DNA from: Lacinutrix sp. C3R15
GTDB lineage: Bacteria; Bacteroidota; Bacteroidia; Flavobacteriales; Flavobacteriaceae
Assembly (NCBI RefSeq): GCF_018860825.1
Contig: NZ_JAHKPZ010000034.1
Coordinates: forward strand, 310,001-374,000
Reading direction: 5' to 3'
Length of the DNA stretch: 64,000 bases
Position 1 is the first letter of the stretch; the number at the start of each line of letters is the position of its first letter. The notes under the pieces were generated by a model. It did no database searches. It saw nothing but the letters and a program-made list of their open reading frames with translations, and was not told the origin of the DNA. The position numbers were made by a program, and so were the translations under genes. Below, in pieces: positions 1 to 9,106 of the stretch.

Positions 1-202
1 AATATTAAAAAGATAACAGATAATCCCTTTCTTTTTAACTATCCATCATTAAGACGGTAAAAAAATAAAGATATTACTAAAAACATGCACCTGAAATTTT
101 AAAATATATAAAACGTGAAAAGTATGACATTAATCATAAATATACTTCTTAAATGCTCTTACCTTTATTATATAACAAAAACACAATCAACCCATTAGGC
201 CT
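1..202. other. AT-rich upstream region, no gene seen
   Basis: This leading stretch is very AT-rich and has no open frame of convincing length or composition. It presumably carries the promoter of the permease that follows. I could not pick a convincing TTG/TAnnTTTG promoter pair in it. Confidence 0.5.
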
Positions 203-2041
203 ATGTATATCATGCTAGCAATTTTAAGCATTACCATTATTTTATTTATATGGGGAAAATTTACACCAGATATTATAGCCTTAATGTCTATGTTAAGTTT
301 ATTCCTTTTTGGTATTTTAAACGTAACAGAAACATTAAGCGGTTTTAGCAACCCAACCGTTATCATGATTGCTGCATTATTTATTATAGGCGAAGGGTTA
401 TCACAAACAGGCTGGACAGCTTTAGCAGGTGAAAAGCTTATAAAAATGGCTGGTAAAAGTAAAACAAAACTTTTAGTATTAACCACTTTTGGCTCTGGCT
501 TACTTTCTGGGTTTGTAAGCAATACTGGTACTGTAGCTACATTAATGCCTGTAACTATAGCTTCTGCCTGGAGCATTAACACATTACCATCAAAATTATT
601 AATGCCTGTTGCCTTTGGGTCTAATACTGGTGGTTTATTAACTCTAACAGGAACACCACCAAATATTATAGTAAATAACACGATGTTAGAGAGTGGTCTT
701 AAAGAGTTTTCTTTTTTTGAATTTGGCCTCATTGGTTTGCCTTTATTACTTTTAACACTGCTATACTTTAAATTTATTGGTTATAAACTTTTACCCGAAA
801 ACAAAACAAACAACAAACCTATAGACATAAGCAAAACCTTGCATGCTTGGATTGAAGCCTATAAAGTAGATGGTGATTACTATAGATTAAGAGTACGATC
901 TGTGTCTCCGCTATTAAACACAAAATTAGGAGACTGGAATTTTGAAAACTTACATGGCGTATCTATACTACGCATAAAAAGAAGGCACCCAAATCGTTTA
1001 AAAGGAAAAGACCCATTTATTGAGTTACCTACAGAAGACACAGAATTTTTATACCATGATATTATTACGGTTAAAGGAGAAACCCAAGCAATTAATGAAT
1101 TAATGATTAAGCTACGGTTAGGGCTTTTACCTTTAGAACCAATTGCAAATGAATTAAGAAACAACCTAATTAACAGAGAGGTTGGAATGACAGAAATATT
1201 AGTAACACCACAATCTACTCTAGTAGGGAAACAAATAAAATCTATTCCGTTTTTTAATAGATATAATGTGCAATTAATGGCTGCCTCACGTAACTCAAAA
1301 CCTTTAATCACAAGAGAAATTACCATTAAAGCAGGAGATTCTTTTTTAATTCGAGGAGAATGGAGTGCTATAGACGATTTAAAAAAGCATCATGAACATA
1401 TTGTAATATGCGGAAGCCCAGAAGGTATGGCTAAAACGGTAACCAACATTACAACCAAGTCTTATATTGCGCTGTTTTCCTTAGTATTAATGATTTTTTT
1501 ATTAGTATTTAAAATAGTACCAGGAGCTATTGCAGCATTAATTTCTGCTGGTATTGTTTTAATTACAGGATGCGTACCTATGGCAAAAGCATACAAAGGT
1601 ATTAGTTGGGTTAGCGTTGTCATGATTGCAGCAATGATACCCATGGGAATTGCTTTACAAAAAACAGGAGCAGCAAGCCTAATAGCAAACGGTCTTGTTA
1701 CTACTTTGGGTAACTTACACCCTATAGTATTATTGGCTGGTATCTTTTTATTAACTACAGCCTTTAGTCAGGTCATTAACAATTCGGCTACAGCAGTACT
1801 CATGGCACCAATAGTAATAATTGCTGCGAATACGTTAAGCATCTCTGCAGCACCTTTTATGATTGTTGTTGCTATTAGTGCTTCAACAGCATTTTTAACA
1901 CCAGTTGGCACCACAACAAACGCTATGGTTATGGCTGCTGGCGGATACAAATTTACAGACTACATAAAAGTAGGCGCACCACTGCTACTGCTATTTTTAA
2001 TAACCTCTTTAATACTAGTGCCATTATTTTGGCCTTTTTAA
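203..2041 (+). CDS. SLC13 (DASS) family permease with RCK_C domains
   Basis: Predicted inner-membrane anion or carboxylate/sulfate transporter of 612 residues. Hydrophobic segments fill about residues 1-200 and 420-612. Between them lies a soluble stretch (about 210-415) with the look of two TrkA-C/RCK_C regulatory domains. Each membrane half has the family's substrate/sodium signature: GTPPNIIVN near residue 155 and TPVGTTTNAM near residue 570. ATG at 203 is used; a second in-frame ATG three codons later is equally possible. It lies 30 bases upstream of pckA on the same strand, so co-transcription is likely. Substrate cannot be read from the sequence; dicarboxylate would suit the pckA neighbour, but this is inference. 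Confidence 0.88.
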   Translation: MYIMLAILSITIILFIWGKFTPDIIALMSMLSLFLFGILNVTETLSGFSNPTVIMIAALFIIGEGLSQTGWTALAGEKLIKMAGKSKTKLLVLTTFGSGLLSGFVSNTGTVATLMPVTIASAWSINTLPSKLLMPVAFGSNTGGLLTLTGTPPNIIVNNTMLESGLKEFSFFEFGLIGLPLLLLTLLYFKFIGYKLLPENKTNNKPIDISKTLHAWIEAYKVDGDYYRLRVRSVSPLLNTKLGDWNFENLHGVSILRIKRRHPNRLKGKDPFIELPTEDTEFLYHDIITVKGETQAINELMIKLRLGLLPLEPIANELRNNLINREVGMTEILVTPQSTLVGKQIKSIPFFNRYNVQLMAASRNSKPLITREITIKAGDSFLIRGEWSAIDDLKKHHEHIVICGSPEGMAKTVTNITTKSYIALFSLVLMIFLLVFKIVPGAIAALISAGIVLITGCVPMAKAYKGISWVSVVMIAAMIPMGIALQKTGAASLIANGLVTTLGNLHPIVLLAGIFLLTTAFSQVINNSATAVLMAPIVIIAANTLSISAAPFMIVVAISASTAFLTPVGTTTNAMVMAAGGYKFTDYIKVGAPLLLLFLITSLILVPLFWPF

Positions 2042-2071
2042 TTTCTTTTAAACTTAAAAAAACAAGCATTT

Positions 2072-3682
2072 ATGAAAACAAGAGACCTTACCAAATACGG
2101 AATACAAGATGCAAATGCACATTGGAATCTTACTCCAGAAAAATTGCAAGCGATTACTATTGAAAAAGGAATGGGAAAAGAAACCCTTAACGGTACTTTA
2201 GCCGTAAATACAGGAAAATATACAGGACGCTCTCCTCAAGATCGTTTTATTGTTAAAGATGCGTACACCAAAAACCTTGTATGGTGGGGAAAAACCAATA
2301 AAGCGATAACCCCTGAAAATTTTGATGTCTTACAAGCAGAAATTACAAAATACCTGAGTGGTAAAGAAATTTATGTAAGAGATGCCTATGTATGTGCAGA
2401 CCCTGATTATAAAACCAATGTAAGAACAGTAACAGAATACCCTTGGTCAAACATGTTTACATTTAATATGTTTTTACGCTCTGAAGCATCAGAATTAGAA
2501 AACTTTAAAGAAGATTGGCTAGTACTTTGTGCTCCTGGTTACGAAGCAAAAGCCCCTAAGGCTGTTGGACTAAGACAAGGCAACTTTTCTGTTCTTAACT
2601 TTTCTAAAAAAATAGCTTTAATTGGTGGTTCTGGGTATACAGGAGAAATAAAGAAAGGTATTTTCTCTTCGTTAAACTTTATTCTACCAGTGGAAAAAAA
2701 TGTTTTACCTATGCACTGCTCTGCTAATGTTGGTGAAAAAGGTGATACTGCTATTTTCTTTGGATTATCAGGCACAGGAAAAACCACTTTATCTGCAGAT
2801 CCTAAACGTAAGCTTATTGGTGATGATGAACACGGATGGACAGCCAGTAATAATATTTTTAATTTTGAAGGAGGTTGCTATGCAAAAGTGATAGATCTTT
2901 CTGAAGAAAAAGAACCAGACATTTTTAAAGCCATAAGACCTGGTGCTATTCTTGAAAATGTGGTTTTTAAAGAAAATGGAGAGGTAGATTATATGGATAG
3001 TAGTATTACACAAAACACACGTGTAAGCTACCCTATTTATCATATTGACAATATTCAAGAACCATCTTACGCTAAAAACCCTACCAATATATTTTTTTTA
3101 ACAGCAGATGCTTTTGGTGTATTGCCTCCTGTTTCTAAATTAACACCAGGACAAGCCGCTTACCATTTTATTTCTGGTTATACAGCAAAAGTTGCTGGAA
3201 CAGAAGCTGGAATTACAGAACCTGTACCTTCTTTTTCTGCTTGTTTTGGCGAGCCATTTATGCCTTTACACCCAACGGTATATGCCGAAATGCTTAGTAA
3301 AAAAATGCAGGATGCTGGCGTTAATGTTTGGCTAATAAACACTGGCTGGAGTGGTGGTCCTTATGGTATAGGTTCAAGAATTAAATTAAAATATACCAGA
3401 GCAATGATTACTGCTATTTTAAACGGAGAATTAAATGACGTAGACTATGAGCAACATCCTATATTTGGTTTGTTTATGCCTAAATCCTGCCCTGATGTTC
3501 CTGTTGCACTATTAGACCCTATAAATACCTGGGAAAACAAAGGTGCTTACATCAGTAAATCCATTCAATTAGCACATTCTTTTCATTTAAATTTTGAAAA
3601 ATTCGCTAACGAAGCATCAGAACAAATAATAGAAGGAGGACCGTTAATTGATGAACATCACAAATTAACAGACCATGTTTAA
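2072..3682 (+). CDS. pckA: phosphoenolpyruvate carboxykinase (ATP)
   Basis: Cytoplasmic gluconeogenic enzyme converting oxaloacetate and ATP to phosphoenolpyruvate, ADP and CO2. The 536-residue length is normal for the ATP-dependent family. Visible motifs are the P-loop GLSGTGKTT near residue 231, the following GDDEHGW metal-binding segment, and the TGRSPQDRF substrate-binding segment near residue 51. The start codon follows the permease by 30 bases. A clear intrinsic terminator follows the gene, so permease and pckA probably form a two-gene unit. Confidence 0.96.
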   Translation: MKTRDLTKYGIQDANAHWNLTPEKLQAITIEKGMGKETLNGTLAVNTGKYTGRSPQDRFIVKDAYTKNLVWWGKTNKAITPENFDVLQAEITKYLSGKEIYVRDAYVCADPDYKTNVRTVTEYPWSNMFTFNMFLRSEASELENFKEDWLVLCAPGYEAKAPKAVGLRQGNFSVLNFSKKIALIGGSGYTGEIKKGIFSSLNFILPVEKNVLPMHCSANVGEKGDTAIFFGLSGTGKTTLSADPKRKLIGDDEHGWTASNNIFNFEGGCYAKVIDLSEEKEPDIFKAIRPGAILENVVFKENGEVDYMDSSITQNTRVSYPIYHIDNIQEPSYAKNPTNIFFLTADAFGVLPPVSKLTPGQAAYHFISGYTAKVAGTEAGITEPVPSFSACFGEPFMPLHPTVYAEMLSKKMQDAGVNVWLINTGWSGGPYGIGSRIKLKYTRAMITAILNGELNDVDYEQHPIFGLFMPKSCPDVPVALLDPINTWENKGAYISKSIQLAHSFHLNFEKFANEASEQIIEGGPLIDEHHKLTDHV

Positions 3683-3696
3683 TATTTATAAAGATA

Positions 3697-3720
3697 AAAA
3701 GCCCAGACATGGGCTTTTTT
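3697..3720 (+). terminator. intrinsic terminator after pckA
   Basis: The inverted repeat GCCCA-gaca-TGGGC, extended by flanking A and T runs, ends in nine T residues. It lies directly after the pckA stop. Confidence 0.85.
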
Positions 3721-3739
3721 TTTACTTAATTAAATAATC

Positions 3740-4435
3740 ATGAAAGTTACGCAGCACCTACTCCTTATTATTTTATTAATTCAAAGCCCTCTCTTTGCAC
3801 AAAAGACTGCAGAAGACTATTTAGGTTCATGGTATACTCTTGCAATTAACCATAGGTTTACAGAACAATTTAGTATAACCCCTTATGCTGAATTACACAC
3901 CTATGAAACAACCTCTAATTACCATTTAATTTTTGCCAGTATAAACTTCAATTATCATTTTAAACCCAAACAAACCCTAAGTATTGCTTATGCCTTTTTA
4001 GATATTGATAGCGTTTTTGGTGACGATAATTTGTACAACACAAAAGAAAACAGGATTTATGAGCAATATAATTACAAACATAAACTTGGTGCCTTTAGCG
4101 CACAGCATAGGTTTAGATTAGAGCAGCGCTTTCTACAATTTGCTCACAGCAATACCATGCAAAATAGGTTGCGCTATCTGTTTAGTTTACAATACAATCT
4201 AACTAAAAAAATGTCTTTACATATAAAAGAAGAACCTTTTATCAATTTTCAAGATCAAGTTTTTCATGAAAATCGTTTCTTTATTGGTATTGGTTACCAA
4301 GCATTTAAAAACGCACAATTAAACATAGATTATTTTAAACACCATATTAATAAAAAGAGTTTAAATAGAATCCAGATAGGTATTAGCATGCAAACAGACT
4401 TTAGAAAAACAAACACAGCAAAACCTAAAGGCTAA
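3740..4435 (+). CDS. DUF2490-like outer-membrane protein
   Basis: A 231-residue predicted exported protein. It has a cleavable signal peptide (about residues 1-20, ending LFAQ). The rest is rich in alternating aromatic and polar residues typical of a transmembrane beta-barrel. The pattern (W-Y near the N-terminus, FRLEQRF, RLRYLFSLQY, N-IDYF) resembles the DUF2490 family of Bacteroidota, whose function is unknown. It stands alone behind the pckA terminator and converges on rlmF 25 bases away. Confidence 0.75.
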   Translation: MKVTQHLLLIILLIQSPLFAQKTAEDYLGSWYTLAINHRFTEQFSITPYAELHTYETTSNYHLIFASINFNYHFKPKQTLSIAYAFLDIDSVFGDDNLYNTKENRIYEQYNYKHKLGAFSAQHRFRLEQRFLQFAHSNTMQNRLRYLFSLQYNLTKKMSLHIKEEPFINFQDQVFHENRFFIGIGYQAFKNAQLNIDYFKHHINKKSLNRIQIGISMQTDFRKTNTAKPKG

Positions 4436-4460
4436 TTCTTGTTTTTATTTATAAAATAAA

Positions 4461-5351
4461 TTAAGCCTTCCAATCTTTCTGTTCTATATCTGTTAAAAAC
4501 GTCCAAGCCACTACTCTACTAATCTTATTTCCTTGTTGCATATTGATGACTTTTATTTGCGTAGCACCTAGTTTTTTAAGTGATTTTTGCATGGATTTTA
4601 CAAGGTCTTTATTAGACACTAAACTTGTAAACCAAAAGCAATTCTTTTTATACAAAGAACTCTCATACAAATAACTGTGTAAAAATGCCTTTTCGCCACC
4701 AGGAAACCAAAGTTCACTTGCTGTACCACTAAAATTTCTAACCGCTTCTCCTGTTTCCTTTCCTAAACCTTTTAACTTACGTTGTGTTGCCGCAAGCGCA
4801 TCTTGTTGATTTTTATAAAACGGCGGATTACAAATACTTACTGCAAATGTATCTGAATGCTGTATGATACCATCTAAAATTTTAGATTTATCTTTTTGCA
4901 ATCGTAAAGAAATAGCATCATGCAAGGCATTGTTATTAATAATTTTCTGAGCATTTTGCAACGCTTTTTCTTCTACATCTGTTGCTACAAAATGCCAATG
5001 ATATTGTGAAACACCAAGTAAAGGATAAATACAAGTTGCACCTGTACCAATGTCTAAAACTTGAATTTTATTTTTAAAGGTATCCGGCTTTAACAGCTCT
5101 GCTATATGATGTATATAATCTACGCGACCAGGAATTGGAGGACATAAATGCGCATCATCAAACTCCCAGTAATCGATAGCATAATATGTTTTTAGTAATG
5201 CCTTATTTAGCATTTTTACCGCTTGCGGATTAGCAAAATCGATGGTCTGTGTTTGATATGCATTTGTAAAAACAAAAGGAGCTAATTCTGGTAATTCTTT
5301 TAGTAAAATTTCAAAATCATAACCTTTTACATGCTTGTTCTTTTTATGCAT
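4461..5351 (-). CDS. rlmF: 23S rRNA (adenine(1618)-N6)-methyltransferase RlmF
   Basis: SAM-dependent methyltransferase of 296 residues, expected to methylate A1618 of 23S rRNA. The SAM-binding motif DIGTGATCIYPL near residue 100 and the N6-adenine catalytic motif NPPFY near residue 178 are both present. So is the family segment HLCPPIPGRVDYIHH near residue 68. Its start overlaps the end of the upstream PLP enzyme gene by eight bases, indicating one transcript and probable translational coupling. Confidence 0.92.
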   Translation of the reverse strand: MHKKNKHVKGYDFEILLKELPELAPFVFTNAYQTQTIDFANPQAVKMLNKALLKTYYAIDYWEFDDAHLCPPIPGRVDYIHHIAELLKPDTFKNKIQVLDIGTGATCIYPLLGVSQYHWHFVATDVEEKALQNAQKIINNNALHDAISLRLQKDKSKILDGIIQHSDTFAVSICNPPFYKNQQDALAATQRKLKGLGKETGEAVRNFSGTASELWFPGGEKAFLHSYLYESSLYKKNCFWFTSLVSNKDLVKSMQKSLKKLGATQIKVINMQQGNKISRVVAWTFLTDIEQKDWKA

Positions 5352-6501
5352 GAAGAACCTTTTTTAAAGCTTGCTCAATATCTTCTATCAAATCTGTTTT
5401 AGATTCTATACCTACCGAAAAACGAATCAAACCATCTTTTATTCCTTGCTCTTCTCTTGCTTCGGCAGTTAATAAAGAATGTGATGTTTTAGAAGGCAAT
5501 AACATGGTACTTTCAATTCCTGCTAAACTCATAGAAGGTTTTATAAGTTGTAATGTTTTTAAAAATAAAGCGGCATCTATATTTTCTTTTAATTCAAAAG
5601 ACAACATAGCACCATAGCCTTTCATTTGTTTTTTTGCTAATTCATGGTTTTCATGACTTTTTAAACCAGGATAATATACTTTTTCTACTGCTGAATGTGT
5701 ATTTAAAAACTTGGCTATTTTTTTTGCATTACGCTGTTGTGCTTTTACTCTAATTGCCAAAGTTTTCATACTTCGTTCTAGCAACCAAACAGTATAATCA
5801 CTTAAACTACCTCCAAAAGCAATTCCTGTTTTCCAGATAGTATCTATATACTCTTGAGTTGTAGCAACGGCTCCTGCACAAATATCACTATGACCACCAA
5901 AATATTTAGTAGCACTATGTAAAACAATATCGATACCAAAATCTACTGGATTTTGTACAATAGGACTTGCAAAAGTATTATCAATAACAGAAATTATATT
6001 TTCTGATTTTGCAAGTGTAGCAACAGCTTCTATGTCTACTAATTTTAGTAATGGATTAGAAGGTGTTTCAATATATATAAGTTTGGTATTTGACTGTATA
6101 CATGATTTGAATGAAGAAATTTCTAAATCTTTAGTAAACGTAAATGCTATATTATAATCTTCAAAATGTTTTTCTATAAGATTACGTGTACCTCCATAAA
6201 TATCATTTTGCACCACTACATGATCTCCTGCTTTTAAAAAAGCGAATAAAACAGTACTAATCGCAGCCATACCAGAACCAAAAATCATAGCAGCTTCAGC
6301 GTGCTCAAGAGCAGCTATTTTTTTTGCTAAATATTCTTGATTTGGCGTATTAAAATATCTTGGATAGCGCTTAACATCTACATCCATAAAAGCATAAGAC
6401 GACGACATATACATAGGGGAAACTGCTCCTTTAAACTGTAAGTCTGGAGTTTCGCCAACATGAGTACAAATAGTATTAATACCTAGTTTTTTATTTTTCA
6501 T
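5344..6501 (-). CDS. transsulfuration PLP enzyme (cystathionine gamma-synthase/lyase type)
   Basis: PLP-dependent enzyme of 385 residues in the Cys/Met metabolism family. The cofactor lysine lies in SATKYFGGHSD (about residue 195), and the N-terminal GSGMAAIS phosphate-binding loop is present. I start at the ATG at 6501, giving MKNKKLGINTICTHVGE, which matches the family N-terminus. A longer frame upstream adds 23 hydrophobic residues without family character. Whether it acts as gamma-synthase, gamma-lyase or on O-acetylhomoserine is not resolvable by eye. It is followed by rlmF with an eight-base overlap. Confidence 0.9.
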   Translation of the reverse strand: MKNKKLGINTICTHVGETPDLQFKGAVSPMYMSSSYAFMDVDVKRYPRYFNTPNQEYLAKKIAALEHAEAAMIFGSGMAAISTVLFAFLKAGDHVVVQNDIYGGTRNLIEKHFEDYNIAFTFTKDLEISSFKSCIQSNTKLIYIETPSNPLLKLVDIEAVATLAKSENIISVIDNTFASPIVQNPVDFGIDIVLHSATKYFGGHSDICAGAVATTQEYIDTIWKTGIAFGGSLSDYTVWLLERSMKTLAIRVKAQQRNAKKIAKFLNTHSAVEKVYYPGLKSHENHELAKKQMKGYGAMLSFELKENIDAALFLKTLQLIKPSMSLAGIESTMLLPSKTSHSLLTAEAREEQGIKDGLIRFSVGIESKTDLIEDIEQALKKVLHA

Positions 6502-6598
6502 AATAACAGTATATTTTAATGCTATAAAGTTATGAAAAAATAATAGTGTAGAACTAAAGATATAGTACACATCACATAAAAATTACTGTAACGTAACA

Positions 6599-6754
6599 TT
6601 AATCTGCTCCTGCATTTTTAGCACGCTGTATAATTTCTTTTAAACGCTCTTTACGCAAGGCTTTTTCTGCTTTTTGTTTGTTCACTTTTCTTGCTATTAG
6701 CTTAGAGTGTTTTGCTTTGTTTTTTGTGTTTTTTTGTCCCTTAGGCTTTGGCAT
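6599..6754 (-). CDS. small lysine-rich basic protein (51 aa)
   Basis: A short frame of 51 codons starting ATG at 6754 and ending TAA at 6599. The product begins MPKPKGQKNTKNKAKHSK and is about one-third Lys/Arg, followed by a predicted amphipathic helix (KAEKALRKERLKEIIQRAKN). It has a clean ATG, lies 98 bases upstream of the PLP enzyme on the same strand, and its composition is not random for this AT-rich DNA. The charge suggests nucleic-acid or ribosome association, but that is inference. I do not recognise a named family. Confidence 0.6.
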   Translation of the reverse strand: MPKPKGQKNTKNKAKHSKLIARKVNKQKAEKALRKERLKEIIQRAKNAGAD

Positions 6755-7098
6755 AAATAATGTAAATAATGTTAAATGCTTACTTTAAAATATAGGTTAT
6801 AATTTAAATTAAAACCATATTGCATAAAAGTTTTAGTCACTATACAAAAGTAATCTAAAAAAAGAACAGCATACTACCTGTAAACACAAAAACGCGCAAC
6901 GGACTGTTTTACAACATTTTACATGCAGGGAATTGCGAATATTTTTTTATATTTGATTTTAATTTGGAGCTTTTTTAAAATTGAAATACAAAATTTACAT
7001 TTTTATATGCTTAAATCAAATACATAAGCATACTATTAATAGCTAAAATAATTAGAGAGTACACTAGTTTGCTCTCTAATTATTTATATTTTGCATGT
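6755..7098. other. divergent intergenic region with a long hairpin
   Basis: A 344-base stretch between the small basic protein (minus) and the pseudouridine synthase (plus). No further gene is visible. It should hold the promoters of both directions. Its only clear structure is the inverted repeat listed separately at 7046-7085, directly before the pseudouridine synthase start. Confidence 0.6.
7046..7085 (+). repeat. perfect 14-bp inverted repeat before the pseudouridine synthase
   Basis: AAATAATTAGAGAG (7046-7059) and its exact reverse complement CTCTCTAATTATTT (7072-7085) are separated by 12 bases. The right arm ends 13 bases before the ATG at 7099. It could be an RNA hairpin in the leader or a dimeric operator. 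Confidence 0.75.
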
Positions 7099-7668
7099 AT
7101 GCAGCAACATTTTATATTACATAAACCTTATGGCTATTTAAGCCAGTTAATAAACAACCAAAATAAACGTAAAAACAAACGATTATTAGGTGAATTATTT
7201 GATTTTCCGGAAGGCACAATGGCCATTGGTAGGTTAGATGAAAACTCTGAGGGATTATTGTTTTTAACCACAGACGGAAAAGTTAGCGAAACCATACGCA
7301 GCGCCAAAGTAGAGAAAGAATATTATGCTCAAGTAGATGGATTAATTACAACTGAAGCTATAAATAAGCTACAAAAAGGTGTAGAAATTAGTGTTAACGG
7401 AACAAAATATGTAACTAAATCTTGTTCAGCTAAAAACATAGAAAATGTAAGTGTTTTTCCTTTTGAAAACCGAAAAGTTCGCGATGCACGTCACGGACCA
7501 ACTTCCTGGGTTTCTATAACCTTAACTGAAGGAAAGTTTAGGCAAGTTAGAAAAATGACTGCAGCTGTAGGTTTTCCTACTTTAAGACTAGTTCGCGTGC
7601 GAATAGGAAGCGTTTTATTAAGCCTAAAAACAGGAAACACAAAGAAAGTAGATAGTTTTTTTAATTAA
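7099..7668 (+). CDS. RsuA/RluE-family 23S rRNA pseudouridine synthase
   Basis: Predicted pseudouridine synthase of 189 residues with no S4 domain. The catalytic motif GRLDENSEGLLFLT (Asp in GRLD) is near residue 46 and the family C-terminal GKFRQVRKM near residue 153. This compact form is typical of RluE (U2457 of 23S rRNA). I start at ATG 7099, giving MQQHFILHKPYGYLSQ. An in-frame TTG ten codons upstream lies inside the hairpin and is less likely. LuxR-type regulator follows 49 bases later on the same strand. Confidence 0.88.
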   Translation: MQQHFILHKPYGYLSQLINNQNKRKNKRLLGELFDFPEGTMAIGRLDENSEGLLFLTTDGKVSETIRSAKVEKEYYAQVDGLITTEAINKLQKGVEISVNGTKYVTKSCSAKNIENVSVFPFENRKVRDARHGPTSWVSITLTEGKFRQVRKMTAAVGFPTLRLVRVRIGSVLLSLKTGNTKKVDSFFN

Positions 7669-7717
7669 AAGCCGATAAAAGGTAGGAAATTTAGTACTTT
7701 TACTATTATAAGCTATT

Positions 7718-8455
7718 ATGAATCTGTACACATCTAAATATTTAACCATACACAAACGAGATCCTATTCTTGCCCAAAAATGGACAGGAGAGAAACTTAA
7801 TGCCACCATTTTTAAACGTGAAATGTTAGAATTTCAAAAAATATTTGAAATAGTACAACCCAAATGTTTATTATGGAATCATGAAAACTTTGATTATACC
7901 GTTCCCAAAGAACTTTACAGTTGGATTGACACCAATATTTCACAAAAACAAATACCTTACGGATTAGTAAATATAGCCTTTACCGTATCTAAAGATGTAA
8001 TATCCCACATGTCGGTAACAGACTCTATTGAAAAACATCCACGTGAAGGAATTACGCCTAAATATTTTTTATTTGAGGAAGAGGCAGAGAAATATCTTTT
8101 ATCAGATTTAAAGAATAAAACAAATGGTAACTTAATGAAGGAGTCTACAAACAACCCTTTTATTTCTTTAGATATTGCTTTTAGCGATTTACAACTTACA
8201 AAAGGCGCCATTGAAAATTTAAAAGAAGAATTACTATTTGCTAAAATTAATAAAGAAAAATTTAACAGTCTAACCCAACGAGAACTTGATGTTTTTAAAC
8301 AAATTGTTCTTGGCAAATCTAATAAAGAAACAGCAAGCGTTCTTTTTATTTCAAGCACAACAGTTGCTACTCACCGAAAACATATTATAAAAAAACTACA
8401 TCTAAACTCGTTTTATGATTGGTTTATGTATGCTAAAGCTTTTAGTGTTATTTAA
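7718..8455 (+). CDS. LuxR-type HTH transcriptional regulator
   Basis: A 245-residue protein with a C-terminal LuxR/GerE helix-turn-helix (about residues 185-245: LTQRELDVFKQIVLGKSNKE...VATHRKHIIKKL). The N-terminal 150 residues contain no receiver-domain aspartate pattern and are not assignable by eye, but resemble the sensor half of stand-alone flavobacterial LuxR regulators. It reads away from the pseudouridine synthase and is followed by an intrinsic terminator. Target genes are unknown. Confidence 0.8.
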   Translation: MNLYTSKYLTIHKRDPILAQKWTGEKLNATIFKREMLEFQKIFEIVQPKCLLWNHENFDYTVPKELYSWIDTNISQKQIPYGLVNIAFTVSKDVISHMSVTDSIEKHPREGITPKYFLFEEEAEKYLLSDLKNKTNGNLMKESTNNPFISLDIAFSDLQLTKGAIENLKEELLFAKINKEKFNSLTQRELDVFKQIVLGKSNKETASVLFISSTTVATHRKHIIKKLHLNSFYDWFMYAKAFSVI

Positions 8456-8603
8456 ATATACTCACAATAGGGTATTTTATTTTAAAATATTTACATGTAT
8501 TTTTGCTTCACTTGCTAATAGTTTAACTTCTATTTTTTTAGAGTTTAATTATGTTATATTAGGGAAAATGTTATATATGTAGCTATTAATCAAGTAAAAT
8601 AAT

Positions 8604-8640
8604 AAACTGTCATTAGTATTTATACTATGGCAGTTTTTTT
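8604..8640 (+). terminator. intrinsic terminator after the LuxR-type regulator
   Basis: AAACTG-CAT pairs with ATG-CAGTT across a loop of about 13 bases, with one mismatch in the stem. A run of eight T residues follows. It ends transcription about 150 bases after the regulator. Confidence 0.7.
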
Positions 8641-8725
8641 TATGTCATATAGTTATTTTCTGCTCTAATTATTTTATCTCAAAAAAAACTTGTTTAACTA
8701 CATTATTTTCAATATCTTACTTGCT

Positions 8726-9106
8726 ATGACAGCAGCAGATAAACAAAATAATTTAGAATTTTTAAAAGAAAGTATTTCTTATTTAGAAAACAAAGGTTTT
8801 GCTAATATTAAAGCAAATTTAGAAGGATATGAAATACCAAAATCTTACTTAAAAAAAGGAAAAGGAGCAGAAACGTCAATCACTCCAGATATAGTAGCTG
8901 AAAAAGCAGGGAGAAAACACTATTTTGAAATTGGCTTAAAAAGTGAAGAACCTACACTTTTAAAATCTAAATGGCGTTTTTTAGATGTTTTAACAAGAAT
9001 GAAAGACCATAGATTTAAAGTGATTACGCGTCGTGGTCACTACAAGTTTACACAAGATATGCTTGATGATCTTAATTTAGACAAAGACCCTATTAAACTT
9101 TCTTAA
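8726..9106 (+). CDS. uncharacterised protein, possible nuclease-like fold
   Basis: A 126-residue cytoplasmic protein. I start at ATG 8726 (MTAADKQNNLEFLKES) because the upstream extension uses TTG and encodes an unrelated hydrophobic stretch. Residues 52-80 read TPDIVAEK...HYFEIGLKSEEP, an Asp followed by beta-strand Glu/Lys residues. This is reminiscent of, but not a clean match to, a PD-(D/E)XK core. The remainder is mixed alpha/beta and basic (KDHRFKVITRRGHYKF). Its stop overlaps by four bases the end of mscL on the opposite strand. Function is unknown. Confidence 0.65.
   Translation: MTAADKQNNLEFLKESISYLENKGFANIKANLEGYEIPKSYLKKGKGAETSITPDIVAEKAGRKHYFEIGLKSEEPTLLKSKWRFLDVLTRMKDHRFKVITRRGHYKFTQDMLDDLNLDKDPIKLS

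Noticed and set aside
7069-7098. TTG start ten codons upstream for the pseudouridine synthase
   Set aside because: It lies within the hairpin and adds residues without family similarity; ATG 7099 matches the family N-terminus.
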